Of a stretch of 64,000 nt of DNA, positions 44,561 through 55,905 are shown in pieces. The position numbers and the translations under genes are program-made. This DNA comes from Eublepharis macularius (Eukaryota > Chordata > Lepidosauria > Squamata > Eublepharidae), in assembly GCF_028583425.1 (NCBI RefSeq), contig NC_072806.1, positions 39,850,001 to 39,914,000 of the forward strand, in the 5' to 3' direction. The notes beneath the pieces were generated by a model that worked only from the letters and a program-made list of their open reading frames with translations, was not told the DNA's origin and searched no databases. The first letter of the stretch is position 1. Every line of letters begins with the position of its first letter.

Positions 44561-45984
44561 CTGGTAGACAAATAGGGTATACAGGCTCTTAATTGCATAT
44601 TTGTGAGGGAGTATTGAAGTTTCGTTGCAGAATAGGTAGAACAATCTCCCTCTCTGGAGCACTGAGAGAATCTCATTCAACATTGCCACAGTCTTTATGG
44701 AGTGCTGGATTGGCTGGGATTTGAGCGGCTGCTTTGCTCCTGCAAAGGGGTTATGGGTTGTGCCAGTTCCTTCGCTCTACAGCTGAACCTTCTTACCTAT
44801 CATACGTTTCTTTTTAACCATCAGAAGCTTCAAAAGCTGCTTGTGTTGCGACAAAGAGACAGCTGTTCAAGAAAGAATTTAGATCCCTATTACTTTGTAT
44901 CCAAGCCATAATATCCTACTTAGGAATCCACTTGTTATGGTGGAATCTTATGAATTTGATCTTTCAGTTCCCTCTTCTAGTCCTCATAGTTGTCGAATAC
45001 AAGGCTTGTGGTTTGTGCTAAGTAATTAGTGATCAGACTGGGTCAGACGAGAGTAGTTTGATTCAAATCCCAGTTTCTGCTCTTCAGTCACTAACAATCC
45101 CCCCACCCCCCCAAGAAAGATTCAGATGCTGCAGAATATTCAAAAGCAAGAGCTGAAATGAAATAGATGGATCATTTCAGACACAATTTTGTCTGTTTAT
45201 CAAATTTTTTAGTGCAGAATCTCAGTGCTGTGTGTATGTATTATGGGAGGGATACTTCACTGCAGTTTGTTAAAACTAGCAGGTTACGATGATAACTAAC
45301 AGCAGCTCAGTTTTTTGGAAGAGATGTGTATTCCAACCTCTTCACCCTGAGTCTAGTAACTGAATTTTCCACTTTGGAGAATCCAGCGACTAGTGGTGTG
45401 CATCACTCTTTGCTGGAATGCATTTGGGCAGTTGCACAGTAGTGCAGTGATGCTCTTTTGGCACTCAGTGCATGGTGATGCTACGACTGTTTTCACAGCA
45501 GCTGCACCTGCAGTAGTGCATGGGCGGCATCAAAAGGAGGCTCTTTGTTGGAGCACCACATCTGTCCCCTCTGAGAACAGCTGAATGGTGCCAGTTAGAG
45601 AGAGCACGTGTGCTGTATTTATTTGCTAGAACTAAGAGTCCTGTCTGCCTCTAAAACTATTAGATGTCTGTATTGTGCATCTGGTAAAGCTTATGCTTCA
45701 TCTCATCGTCCTTTTTAGCTTTTGTTAAAAATCTTACGGAGGAAAAGTCTGAAAAAAACAGTAATAATGAAGACTAAAAAAGGCAGTATGGGTGGGTTTT
45801 TTCTTGCAGTTCTGGGGGGCTGAAATACTTCATGACGGGTCATCTCTTAGAAAAAGAACTGCAGGAACTCATTAGCATAACTTATTAGCATATGCCACAC
45901 CCCCTGCCATCACCGGAAGTGTGTCAGAAGGCAACACCCACCCCTCAGGCCCCTTTCCCCAAAAATCTCCAGGTATTTCCTGAA
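44561..45984. other. Intron 1, no gene recognised
   Basis: No exon. From about 45840 an unidentified interspersed repeat begins (GAACTGCAGGAACTCATTAG) that leads into the tandem array. Confidence 0.4.
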
Positions 45985-46465
45985 AATAAAGCAGAATGAA
46001 CTCAAAGCAGCTTACCCTCCTCTGGAGAGCCAGCCCCAGTAGCCCGGCTTGCACGCACTCACGCACTCACTCACGAGTCACAAATAAAATAAAGCAGCAG
46101 AATGAATTTAAAGCGGCTTACTCTCCTTTGGAGAGCCAGCCCCAGTAGCCCGGCTTGCACTCACCTCTCTCACTCACGAGTCATGAATGAAAATAAAACA
46201 GCAGGGAATTTAAAGCAACTTTCCCTCCTCTGGAGAGCCAGCCTCAGTAGCTCGGCTTTCTCTCTCTCTCTCTCACTCACACTCACACTCACACTCACAA
46301 GTCATGAATGACAGTAAAGCAGCAGAATGAATTTAAAGCAGCTTACTCTCCTTTGAAGAGCCAGCCCCAGTAGCCTGGCTTGCGCTCGCTCGCTCATTCA
46401 CTCACGAGTCACAAATAAAAATAAAGCAGAATGAATTTAAACCAGCTTACCCTCTTTTGGAGGGG
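45985..46465. repeat. Minisatellite, unit about 100-120 bp, four copies plus a partial
   Basis: Units start at AATAAAGCAGAATGAA-like sequence near 45986, 46087, 46191, 46311 and 46425. Each contains TTTAAAGCAGCTTAC, GGAGAGCCAGCCCCAGTAGC, a variable (CTCA)n or (TC)n run and ACGAGTCA. Length variation comes mostly from the CTCA/TC run (widest at about 46259-46295). It seems to sit inside a larger interspersed repeat that continues to about 46600. Confidence 0.82.
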
Positions 46466-46599
46466 AGGCAGCGGGGAGGAAAAGGAATCACGTGGGTGGG
46501 GGCAAAACCCACGTGACATCTTTTCAGATCTACAGGAACGCCGTTCCGGCGCGTTCCCCCTCCAAATGAGCCCTGCTTCTAGGGCATACGTTTCCAAAG

Positions 46600-47231
46600 C
46601 AAATCCAGGAGCCCTATGCCTCCTAAATGTAGCATGGTATTAGCATATATTTGTATATGCTAACTATACACATAAAGTGGAGAATGAACGTCATCCTTTA
46701 GGCTCACGATGCCTTCAAGCATGCCTTCCGTCTTGGTAAAGTTAAAAAGCATACATTACATCAGTGATCCTCACAACAGCTGTATGAGGTGCATCAGCAT
46801 TAGACAAACCTCCATTTTCTTATAAACAGTATCAGGATATTGATGTGTGTGTTATTGAGGTAATGCAGACTTTTTAACATTCAACGGCCTATTATCTCAA
46901 CAAAGAAGGAAGGTAGGTTTCTGTCTGAGGCAGGATTTAAACCAGGGAACTCTAGACCCACAGCCTAGTCTTTTGCCTCTAGTGGACGACAGTAGCTCAG
47001 TACTGAAATGTCTCGGCATGGATCAGGAATTCCTCATCTATATTAACGTGCTGGATATTGGCACATCAACCAGTTGGCAGTAATTGAAGCATGCTATTTT
47101 AAACTTCATTATGAAATCTGAGTGGTTTATATCCATCATCAGACAGACAAACACTGTGCCAGTGTGCCTATGCATCACATGTCCTGGGGGTAGGGGTGTC
47201 TCCAAAAATCTTAGGGGGAAACAAAATATAT
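46600..47231. other. Intron 1, no feature recognised
   Basis: AT-rich DNA with no exon or named repeat. Confidence 0.4.
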
Positions 47232-47483
47232 CAACAACAACAACAACACTCGATTTATATACCGCCCTTCAGGACAACTTAATGCCCATTCAGAGCAGTT
47301 TACAAAGTATGTTGTTATTATCCCCACAACAAACACCCTGTGAGGTGGGTGGGGCTGAGAGAGCTCCAGAGAGCTGTGACTAGTCCAAGGACACCCGGCT
47401 GGCTACAAATGGAGGAGTGGGGAATCAAACCCGGCTCTCCAGATTAGAGGCCTGCGCTCTTAACCACTACACCAAACTGGCTC
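47232..47483 (-). mobile_element. Sauria-type tRNA-derived SINE
   Basis: The minus strand has TTGGTGTAGTGGTTAAGAGC (A-box), GGGTTTGATTCCCC (B-box), and the same tail as the 16603 copy (CTGAAGGGCGGTATATAAAT), ending in (GTT)n. It is well preserved. Confidence 0.9.
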
Positions 47484-49019
47484 AGTATATAATCAATACT
47501 TCCTTTCCTCTAAATAGACAAACTGATTTTATTGCTTCAGAAATATGCAGTGCTTCACTTTTAACTTAGTAAATGTTAACTATGTGGCATATTTATGAAA
47601 TGTAAAAGTATAAAAGCAAAACGGTGAATGTACCAAATACCAGAGATCAAGAGCTACAAACTGCTGCACACCTTATCTTACCTTAGCACATATATTTGGC
47701 ATCAAAGAGGTAGGAAAAAATGAAGCTGAAAATAAAACACAGATTTTGTAATGAAACATGTTCAAACAGAAAGTTTCAGAAAGTCATAATAGGGCTAGTC
47801 CTATATCATCACACACATTATAGCATATAATAGACAAACTAAAGGCACATTCAGACAAACATATGCTTAAAAATGTTGCATAATCCACCGTGTATACAGC
47901 AATTATTATGTCATGCATGTATGGCACAGAATTGTGAAATTCTGTCTGTCCCCTCTTTATGCAGTAGTGCTATACTAGTAAATACTAAAAAAAGCAACCT
48001 CAGTGTCTGTGTATGTCTTGAATGTCAAAAGTACACAGATCATAAATGTATTTGTGACCTGAACTAGTTGAGTATTGAAACAAATTATCCAATTTAATCC
48101 ATCACATAAGAGCAATTCCAGTATGTTTAGAGGGTTCAAGAAACAGGTTTTTTTTTAAAAAAATGGTCCAGGTAAATAGAGCATGTATGTGTTTAAAAAC
48201 CCAAATGTGGTCTTGTTTTTGGCTGTCTGGCTGCTGAAATGTTACCCTGTACTAAACTATGACCAGCATAGGGTTTTGTGTCATTGTTTCTCAAAACAGG
48301 TAGAATTATGGTCCTCTGAGTGCTATTGAAGAACATTATAGCTATTGTATCGAGTGGGACTCTCACAAGATAATTCCTGGTGACTTGCATGCATAACAGT
48401 TTGGCAGAATATATGGTGTTACCTGATCTGAATACATAAGAGTGGCAGGGACTGATAGCAGACCACGATAAAGTAAAAGCTGCCTCCCTGAAAATGGAGG
48501 GGATGATTCCAGAGCAGTGGGTAACTCCTCTTTCATGCACAAATGGAGAAGTATTCAAACAACTGCTCATTGCCTATCTTCTTTGTTATTGGGCCTTCTT
48601 GAAGTTCAGAATCATTGGTGAATTGGCTCCTGTGGCTACAGTGATCTTTCTCTCATGCTGAACATGCTAAGACATCTTTATGCTGCTATTTGGTTCATCT
48701 CTCACAAAATTTGCCAGAGCTGTTGTGATTTTGGACTTTGCTCAGAGAGACCTTTGTCAGTTCCCTGGTCGGCTAAGAAGGTCACTGCTGTGAGTTGGTC
48801 TCTGTGTCTTTCTCTTAGCCTGAGCTGCCTACCTGATGAGGATAAAATGTGTGGGGGTGAGCTCTATGTCTACCCCCTGACCTTTTGACAAGAAGGCGGG
48901 GGGAGTAAAAATGTGAGAGGACATTTCTGGAATCCACATTATGACAAAAATCTTTTATATTTTATTACTAACCAGTAACAAAGCCTGTTGTGGGAAAAAA
49001 TACAACGTGCTCTAGAAAG
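47484..49019. other. Intron 1, no gene recognised
   Basis: AT-rich. At about 48945-49018 a segment (CTTTTATATTTTATTACTAAC) appears to be the edge of the repeat that contains the next array. Confidence 0.4.
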
Positions 49020-49565
49020 GGGAGGGTGGGTAGGCAGGCATTGCTACCTGCTCTGCTACTGATCCCAGCCAGGTGAAGGGGGGTGGGCATTGCCTCCTGC
49101 TCCATGCTTGATTCCAGCCAGGTGAAGGGGGTGGGTGGGCATTGCCTCCTACTCCGCACCTCATCCCAGCTGGGTGAAAAGGGGATGGACGTTGCCACCT
49201 GCTAGGTGCCTGATCCCTGCTGGGTGAAGGCGGAGGCAAGCATTGCCCCTTGCTCCCCACTTCACGTGGCCAGCATCCTACTCCTGCAATTGCCTCCTGC
49301 TCTGTACTTGACCCCAGCCAGGTGAAGATGGGGGTGAGCATTGCCTCCTGCTCTGCACCTGATTTCGTCTGGGTGAAGAGGGGGTGAGCATTAGCTCCTG
49401 CTCTGCGCCTGATTTCGTCGGGGTGAAGGGGGGCAGGCATTTATGCCTGCTCTGCATTTGAGCCCAGCTTAGTGAAAGGAGGAGCGGGCATTGCCACCTG
49501 CTCCTCTCCTCATCCCAGCTGGGAGACAGGCTTTGCCGCCTGCTTTGCACCTCATCCCAGCCTGG
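49020..49565. repeat. GC-rich minisatellite, unit about 55-60 bp, about nine units
   Basis: Repeating sense: GGGTGAAGGGGGTGGG, then CATTGCCTCCTGCTC, then ACCTGATCCCAGC with many substitutions. Units occur near 49040, 49085, 49140, 49200, 49310, 49370, 49425, 49480 and 49520. The array gives misleading Pro/Ser/Cys-rich open frames on the minus strand. It is flanked at the right by GAGGCACACCAGGG and TTTTATATAGTAAGATGC, a repeat-like end. Confidence 0.82.
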
Positions 49566-50362
49566 GCTTCCCGTCGCGGTGTGCTCTCAGAGAGATGGGC
49601 TGCCTCTTTTGGGCTTCCCTCCACGGCAGTGCCCTCTGGAGGCACACCAGGGTAGGAAGTGAGTTGTCTGGAACACAATTAGCCTTTTATATAGTAAGAT
49701 GCTCTCTAGTATGATAAAAAAATGATAAAAAATGCTCTCTAGTATGATAAAAAATAGTATTGTACTTGTCGTACAACTGTCTCCCAAAGCAGCTGATATC
49801 CAATCAAAAGGCATAAGCCTCAGACTGTGAACTAAAAAAGATAATGCATAAAAGAGAAGAGAAATGGAGGTAGGAGGGAGATCATCTTGCCATGAGACCA
49901 AACCAAGACAGTATGCCGGGAATTTGGGATGAGACTTCTGAAAATTTTCATCCTCATGCCATTTTCAGTGTGCTCTGTTGGAGAAACGTGGTAGACATAT
50001 AGGCACTGTTTCTTTCACAGGGCAGATAGCTGCTTCAGAGCTGTTTCAAGTGCAAGCAATGTTACAGGGAGAAGGCTGGTCCTGATCAGAATCGGGCCCT
50101 TGTGTGCCCAATAACTGCATCAAAAAATAGCTGGGAGCGCCAATTGCGTAACTGCCGCTGCCTCACCTGAGTTGTCCCTCTGTCAGCATTCATATCCATT
50201 TGAGGCCAAGTGGATGTTCCCATGGTGATGGTACTCGTCCTGGAAGGGAAAGGAAGAAACCTCTTGGTGGCCCTTGGACCTATGTTCAGATTACATATTT
50301 TATGCAGTGATTATGAGCAACTTTGGCAGTAATGACACACCTATCCCCCCTTTTTTTTATAG
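49566..50362. other. Intron 1, 3' end; no further feature
   Basis: A short local duplication (ATGCTCTCTAGTATGATAA, near 49700 and 49732). It ends with a strong polypyrimidine tract and AG before exon 2. Confidence 0.5.
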
Positions 50363-50543
50363 ATGGAATGAATCTTCCTTGTTGAATGCATACGGTCTAC
50401 TTGCTGGAGCTTGCTTGTGGAAACACGTTGTCCTTGAGGTTGAAGCCACTTTGTGGCAGGTTAAATTGTGAATCCCTGACTCTCAAAGCTGCTTAACGAG
50501 GGGGGAGACAGCTGAATCACATTAACCTGACATCACAGCCGCA
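50363..50543 (+). other. PAFAH1B1: PAFAH1B1 exon 2, 5' untranslated part
   Basis: The acceptor is CCCCCCTTTTTTTTATAG. The leader is 181 nt and contains three upstream ATGs, each with an in-frame stop before the main ATG: 50363 (ATG GAA TGA), 50368-50385 (5 codons plus stop) and 50386-50496 (36 codons plus stop, starting immediately after the previous stop). The acceptor position is inferred from its strength and from similarity to the human exon as I remember it. Confidence 0.75.
50386..50496 (+). CDS. Upstream ORF in the PAFAH1B1 leader
   Basis: 36 codons plus TAA, beginning MHTVYLLELACGNT. It ends 47 nt before the main ATG, so reinitiation is possible in principle. Translation is unproven; the role would be cis-control of LIS1 output. 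Confidence 0.3.
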   Translation: MHTVYLLELACGNTLSLRLKPLCGRLNCESLTLKAA

Positions 50544-50575
50544 ATGGTGCTGTCACAGAGGCAACGAGATGAACT
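50544..50575 (+). CDS. PAFAH1B1: PAFAH1B1 (LIS1) coding exon 2, residues 1-11
   Basis: Encodes MVLSQRQRDE plus the first two bases of Leu11, then a GTGAG donor after 50575. It matches the LIS1 N-terminus exactly as I know it from mammals. The ATG has G at -3 and G at +4, a strong context. LIS1 is the dynein regulator and noncatalytic beta subunit of brain PAF acetylhydrolase 1B; it binds dynein and NDEL1 and is needed for nuclear movement and neuronal migration. The exon ends in phase 2, exactly complementing the exon at 59336. Confidence 0.97.
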
Positions 50576-52050
50576 GTGAGTAATATACCACATCCAATAG
50601 TAAACGTTGACTGTGCTTATCATTGGCTATCTCACATGTGTTAGGACTTGCAGGAAGCTTTCACTTTTATCCTTTTTGCTAACCCAATTTAGCTAAATGT
50701 CTGTTTCCCTCTTAATGCATGCCCCATCATGGTATATACTTTATCCTTTGATCAGCTGGTCGACTGATCAATTAACTTACTAGTAAGCTGTCAGATATTG
50801 TCATACTACTGCAGGCCAAGTCAACTGTCAGGCCCCTGTTTCCGTATATTCTGCAGTCTGCCTGCCTCTCAGCTCTTCTGGTGCCATCTGCTAGAGTGGG
50901 AGACTTCTTTTGTCCTTGCCTCTGCAGGGGTCAACCTCCTCCTTGCATATGCCAGTTCCTACAAACATGCATGTTGCTTTTGCTTGAGCTCATGCCAGTG
51001 TGGCTGTCATCTGCCTGGATGCTGCTGCCTACCTCTCTCAACTTTGATTGTATGCAGTTGCAAGAATGAATCTTGCACATGAGCTGAAAATAGGGCTGTA
51101 CATTCCAATACAAAAATAAATTTAATATGCAGCAAAAAGGTAACCTGAATTCTGCAACCAGCAAACTCAAGTGCATGTTTTGTCTTGTTTATTTTGTGAA
51201 GTGTTTGCAAACTTTGCAGCATTACATAATAATCTTCCAACCTCTCTTCTGCCAGCTCCACCTTCCTCACTGGAAATCATATTCAGAAACTTCTTCTGAT
51301 ACTTTACCTGGAATTTGTATTTGCATTTTCAAGACTGTCTTTGTAATCATATGGATTAGAAACTTGCATTTCAAATTAAGGATAAGATTGAGAAGTGTAA
51401 ATTCTGTGACCAGTGCAACATTTTGTATACAAGATTTTCCGTGTTTCCCCAGCTCACAACAGCCATGGAGCTTTACAGCTTGTCTAGTCAAGAGAAAGCT
51501 GACTAGCAATCCACAAAGCAATTCTGACTATCCAGGGATCTTTTTACATCTTAATCAGGGTGTGGTAGAGCTTTTCTCCAGCTATTAACAAAGACAGATT
51601 TGTTTTCAGAGGTTGAGATTCTCACTTGGCTATTGCATCTCTTTGGGTTATGTATGTAGCATCCAGTTAAAGACAAATAAGAAAAAAGTTTTCCCCCTTT
51701 ATTTCTGATACCTTATCCATTTTTCTAAATTTTTGAGAAACTTAACTTCACAGAAATGTTTTTTGTCTTTTTAAGATCACGTTTTACTCACTGAAAATAC
51801 AGCATGAAAAATCTGAGCATTTCTTGCTTGTAGAGAACCAAGACATTTTATACTTTCAAATTCTATAAATATGCCAGTTAATACAATTTTGTATTATGTT
51901 ATAAATGATGTATTTGATGTTAAAGCAATGGAATAGGTTTAGGTTTGACAGAAAATTAAAGTATTGCATATATTTCACTTTCTCCCAAATTCTCATTTAT
52001 TGTGTTCCATAACTGAGAAACACTGGCTGCTTTGAAGCATGTGGCAGCTT

Positions 52051-54483
52051 TTTTTTTTTTGAAAATTTTTTTTATTGGGTTAGGATCAAATGTTTACACA
52101 TTACAGTCAATATTCCCATTTCCCAATTTCTAACCCCCTCCCTTTCCTCCCCCTTTTTGTTGACTTCCAACAGTTTTCCAACCCTTTGTCCCTTTTCCCT
52201 TACTCCTTTTAATCTCCTCTATCTAACAAATATATATTCTCCCTTTATTCTAAGCAATACTTCTTTAACTATTTTTAATACTCTGTACCCTGACTATGAG
52301 TCCCATTTTCCATAATGGATAAACAATTTATCCCATTTTTCATTATTTCACTTTCAAATATTTCTATATATCATAAACTATGTAAACCATACATTCATAT
52401 AAATCAACCAGTTTAACTTATACTCTATATGTTATTCATTCTATCTTCTTCTTTCTATTTTAGTTATATTTGTTTACATTAGTATTTCTATTCCCCTTCA
52501 GTCATAAGTCTATATATGATATCAATCAATTTGACTCATATACAACTTCAAATAAACATATTCAGTTTGGTACACTGTACGGAATCAAAAAGAAAATATT
52601 ATTAGTTAATCAATCCTTATAGTTAACCCTTATGATTAATTATTTTCTATCAATATTCTATTTATTATTCTATATATATCAATCTAATATCATAACTGCT
52701 TAGAAATTCTCTTTTACCTCTTCTCCTCCCCGGTAAAGTCACCCCCCTCTACATTTTATTGTACTTCAGTAGTTCTCAAACTGCCACAGTTCTCCTCCCA
52801 CCTCCCATTTCTTCTCCAAATATTGTTTCAGCTTCTCCCAGTCTGTGTTAAACTGTCCTGAGTCCAGGTTTCTCAATTTTCTTGTCATTTTGTCCATTTC
52901 TGCCATATACAGCAATTTGTGGATCCAATCTTCAATAGTTGGCACTTCTTGTATTTTCCATTTTTGCGCATACAAAAGTCTAGCTGCTGCCGTCATGTAA
53001 AATATCAACGTCCTATGATGGGCTGGAATTCCCTCCATTCCCAAGTTTAGTAGCAGGAGTTCTGGGTTCTTATTAATTTGAAATTGTAATATCTCACTCA
53101 TTTCTCTTATTATTTCCCCCCAGTACTGCCTAGCTACCTCACACGTCCACCACATGTGGTAGAGGGAGCCCTCATGCTTCCTGCATTTCCAGCATTTATT
53201 AGAAGTGTTCAAATTCCCTAGCGCAATCTTCTTTGGTGTCATGTACCAACGGTAAATCATTTTGTAAATGTTCTCTTTAATACTAGTGCATGTCGTTGTC
53301 TTCATTGTAGTCTTCCACAAGTATTCCCATGCCTCCATTGTTATTTCTTTGTTGAAATTTATGGCCCATTTCACCATTTGTCCTTTAACTATTTCATCCT
53401 CAGTATACCATTTCAGCAGTGCTTGGTATACCTTAGATATTCTTTTCTTGTCCTCTTTAAGAAGGGTCTGCTCTAGTTCCGAGTTTTCTGTTCGTATACC
53501 TCCCTTTACAGAGTCCGAGTTATATAAATCTCTAATCTGTCTATACTGGAACCAATCATAATAAGGTGATAGTTCCTCCTGAGTCTTTATTCTGAGTTTA
53601 GATTCTTCAGTTCTAGTTATTTCTTTATAAGTTAGACATTGTTGCTCATTATCAACAGCTCTCGGATCTATCACCTCATATGGAACTACCCACAAAGGGG
53701 TTCCTTCTTCCAGATAGATTCTATACTTCTTCCAGATTATATATAAGCTTCTCCGTATATAGTGATGCAGGAACATCGAGTTCGCCTTTACTTTATCATG
53801 CCATAAGTATGCGTGCCATCCAAATATTTTTTTATATCCCTCTAGGGCTAGTAATTTCTTATTCTTTAGCGTCATCCACTCCTTCAACCACACCAAGCAA
53901 ATTGCGTCATGGTAAAGTCTTAGATTGGGCAGTTGCATTCCGCCTCTTTCCTTTGCATCTTGTAAAACTTTCATTTTCACTCGAGGCTTCTTGCCTGCCC
54001 ATACAAAGTCTGATATTTTCCTCTGCCATTTCTCAAATTGCTTAGAGTCACTGATGATTGGTATTGTCTGTAGCAAAAACATTACTCTTGGTAGCACATT
54101 CATCTTAACTGCTGCAATCCTTCCCAACCACGACAAATTTAGTCTGTTCCATTTAATCAAATCTCTCTCTATCTGAGTCCATAGTTTTTCATAGTTGTTT
54201 TTAAATAAGTCTATATTCTTAGCAGTCAGTTCGATTCCCAAATATTTCACCTTACTTGTTACTTCACAATCCGTTATTTCCGTTAACAATTGTTGTTTCT
54301 GCTTAGTCATATTTTTGCATAGTATCTTTGACTTCTTTTTATTAATATAGAAACCTGCCAAATCTCCGAACTCCTTAATCTTATCTATCACTTTTGGCAT
54401 GTTCTCCAATGGGTCTTCTACAATTAACATTATGTCATCCACAAATGCTCTGACCTTATATGAATAGTCCTTTATTTTAATTC
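52051..54483 (-). mobile_element. L1 LINE, 5'-truncated (2433 bp), with 17-bp target duplication
   Basis: The perfect target duplication GAAGCATGTGGCAGCTT lies at 52034-52050 and 54484-54500. A poly-T (the poly-A tail in reverse) follows at 52051-52060. The 3' untranslated region covers about 700 bp, and the ORF2 C-terminal half is uninterrupted. A perfect long duplication plus an open frame indicates a fairly young insertion. Confidence 0.95.
52766..54483 (-). CDS. L1 ORF2 C-terminal fragment (about 572 codons, open)
   Basis: Begins just before RT motif C (RAFVDDIMLIVED, with VDD in the catalytic loop), continues through the thumb and linker (KVKYLGIELTAKNIDLFKNNY; WLGRIAAVKMNVLPRVMFLL, typical of L1) and the C-terminal zinc-like cysteine motif (CWKCRKHEGSLYHMWWTCEVARQYW), and stops at 52766. 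There is no stop or frameshift inside. It lacks the endonuclease and most of RT, so it cannot act alone. The reading frame extends by chance into flanking DNA up to an ATG at 54538. Confidence 0.92.
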
Positions 54484-55168
54484 GAAGCATGTGGCAGCTT
54501 GACCTACTGAGAGTGGAAGGAGCCATGTGGTAGAGCAAAAGAAGATTCTGTTTCTTGTACTGTCATAGAAGCCCTGTTCACAAGTTAGAGTGAACACACG
54601 TACAATCTATGTACGGTATACACTTGCTTATTCTTTAAATGTGCGTTGAATAATTCTCAGGTTACACTGAGCACATGTACAGCTGAATATGTGATTTAAA
54701 ACCCCAGATCTATTAAGATACTGGCCCCCAGTTTCATTTGCAAAGTGAATCTGTGTTGGCTCTTTCAACAGACAAATATGTGCATGTATATACGGTTTGT
54801 ACATGCATTCTCTGTAACGCACGAACAGGGCTACAGGTTGTTCATGCATTCACTGTAATATATGGGCAGGGCTACTGAAAACAGAGACCACAGTAGTTCT
54901 CCCTGTTGAGAATTGATATCATGTGGTGTCTGCCCTGTAGTTTCTATTTAGAACTCTCCAAGTCATTGTAAGATCTATCGATAGCTTTACCACACCCTGA
55001 TTAAGATGTAAAAGAATCACAGGATAGTCAGAATTGCTTTTGTGGACTGCTCGTCAGCTTTCCTTTAACTCAGTTTCTGTCTCCCACTACTGCAGCATGG
55101 GGAAGAGGGTATTAATGTCCTCTCCTATAGGGTTGTTGAAAGGATTACTTAAAAATACACAACACATG

Positions 55169-55375
55169 GTGCAATGGCTAGTGATGGACTAGAATCAGTA
55201 AGGCCCAGATTCAGATCCTCTCTCTGCCATGGAAGCATGCTGGGTGAGCTGGGGCCAATCATATACTCTCAGGTTAACCTACTTCATAGGGTTGTGAAGA
55301 TGAAGAGGAGGAGGGGGGAATGATACAAGCTGGGGGGAAAGGCAGAATATAAATGGATACTTGAAATAAGCTATA
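55169..55375 (+). mobile_element. Old tRNA-derived SINE
   Basis: TGGTGCAATGGCTAGTG (A-box-like), CAGATTCAGATCCTC (B-box-like), CTGGGTGAGCTGGGGCCAATC, ACCTACTTCATAGGG and the tail GGCAGAATATAAATGG. Diverged. Confidence 0.6.
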
Positions 55376-55734
55376 TAAATACTGGGTGTGCATAGATTAT
55401 GTATTCTTCAGCCTTTCTTCTACATGGACCCATTGTTAACACCTAGACAGTTGCATGGGGTCCAGTGAGCAGTTAAGTACATGAGAGGAAGTCATGTGAC
55501 ATCAGTTTCATGGTAGGAAGAGGAGGGGCTAGGTTTAGGCTTTGTCAGTTGGGAGGAGAGATCTGAGCTGTAAACAAGTATGGATCATGGGTAGGACCGA
55601 ATGGTGGGGTAGCCCCCGGTGATGGGATCACTACAGTGATTGGCCTCACCATCCTGCTGCAGACATGCAAAAAAGGCCAGGGGAGTAGGGATTGCCCTTG
55701 TAGACACACATGCTCCAGCAGCAGGTCCTTCCAA

Positions 55735-55905
55735 AATTAGTTTATTTATACTCTATCTTTCTCTCTAACGAGGACCCAAAGCAGCTTCCATTGTCCTCCT
55801 CTCCTCTATTTTATTTTCAAAGCAACCCTGTGAGGTAGCTTCCAAGGCAGAGGGGGATTTGAACCTGGGTCTGCTAGATGCTAGTCATATTCGAACCACT
55901 AAAAC
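55735..55905 (-). mobile_element. Old tRNA-derived SINE, reverse
   Basis: The minus strand has GACTAGCATCTAGCAGACC, CAGGTTCAAATCCCC (B-box), CTACCTCACAGGG and GCTGCTTTGGGTCCTCG with a TATAAATAAAC end. It resembles the copy at 18718. Confidence 0.6.

Larger units (their letters stand above)
8656..50362 (+). other. PAFAH1B1: PAFAH1B1 intron 1 (about 41.7 kb)
   Basis: Runs from the predicted exon 1 donor to the acceptor TTTTTTTTATAG before 50363. A first intron of tens of kilobases fits the known mammalian gene. It contains all the mobile elements listed between these positions and no credible second gene. Its 5' boundary is as uncertain as exon 1. Confidence 0.75.

Noticed and set aside
45985-46465. 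CRISPR-like regular repeats
   Set aside because: This is a contiguous minisatellite without unique spacers, in a vertebrate genome.
49012-49678. Pro/Ser/Cys-rich open frames on the minus strand
   Set aside because: They are by-products of the GC-rich tandem array with a unit length that keeps frames open.
51127-51588. 153-codon open frame, + strand, in PAFAH1B1 intron 2
   Set aside because: Composition looks like random AT-rich intron, no domain or repeat family recognised, and no splice sites tie it to LIS1.
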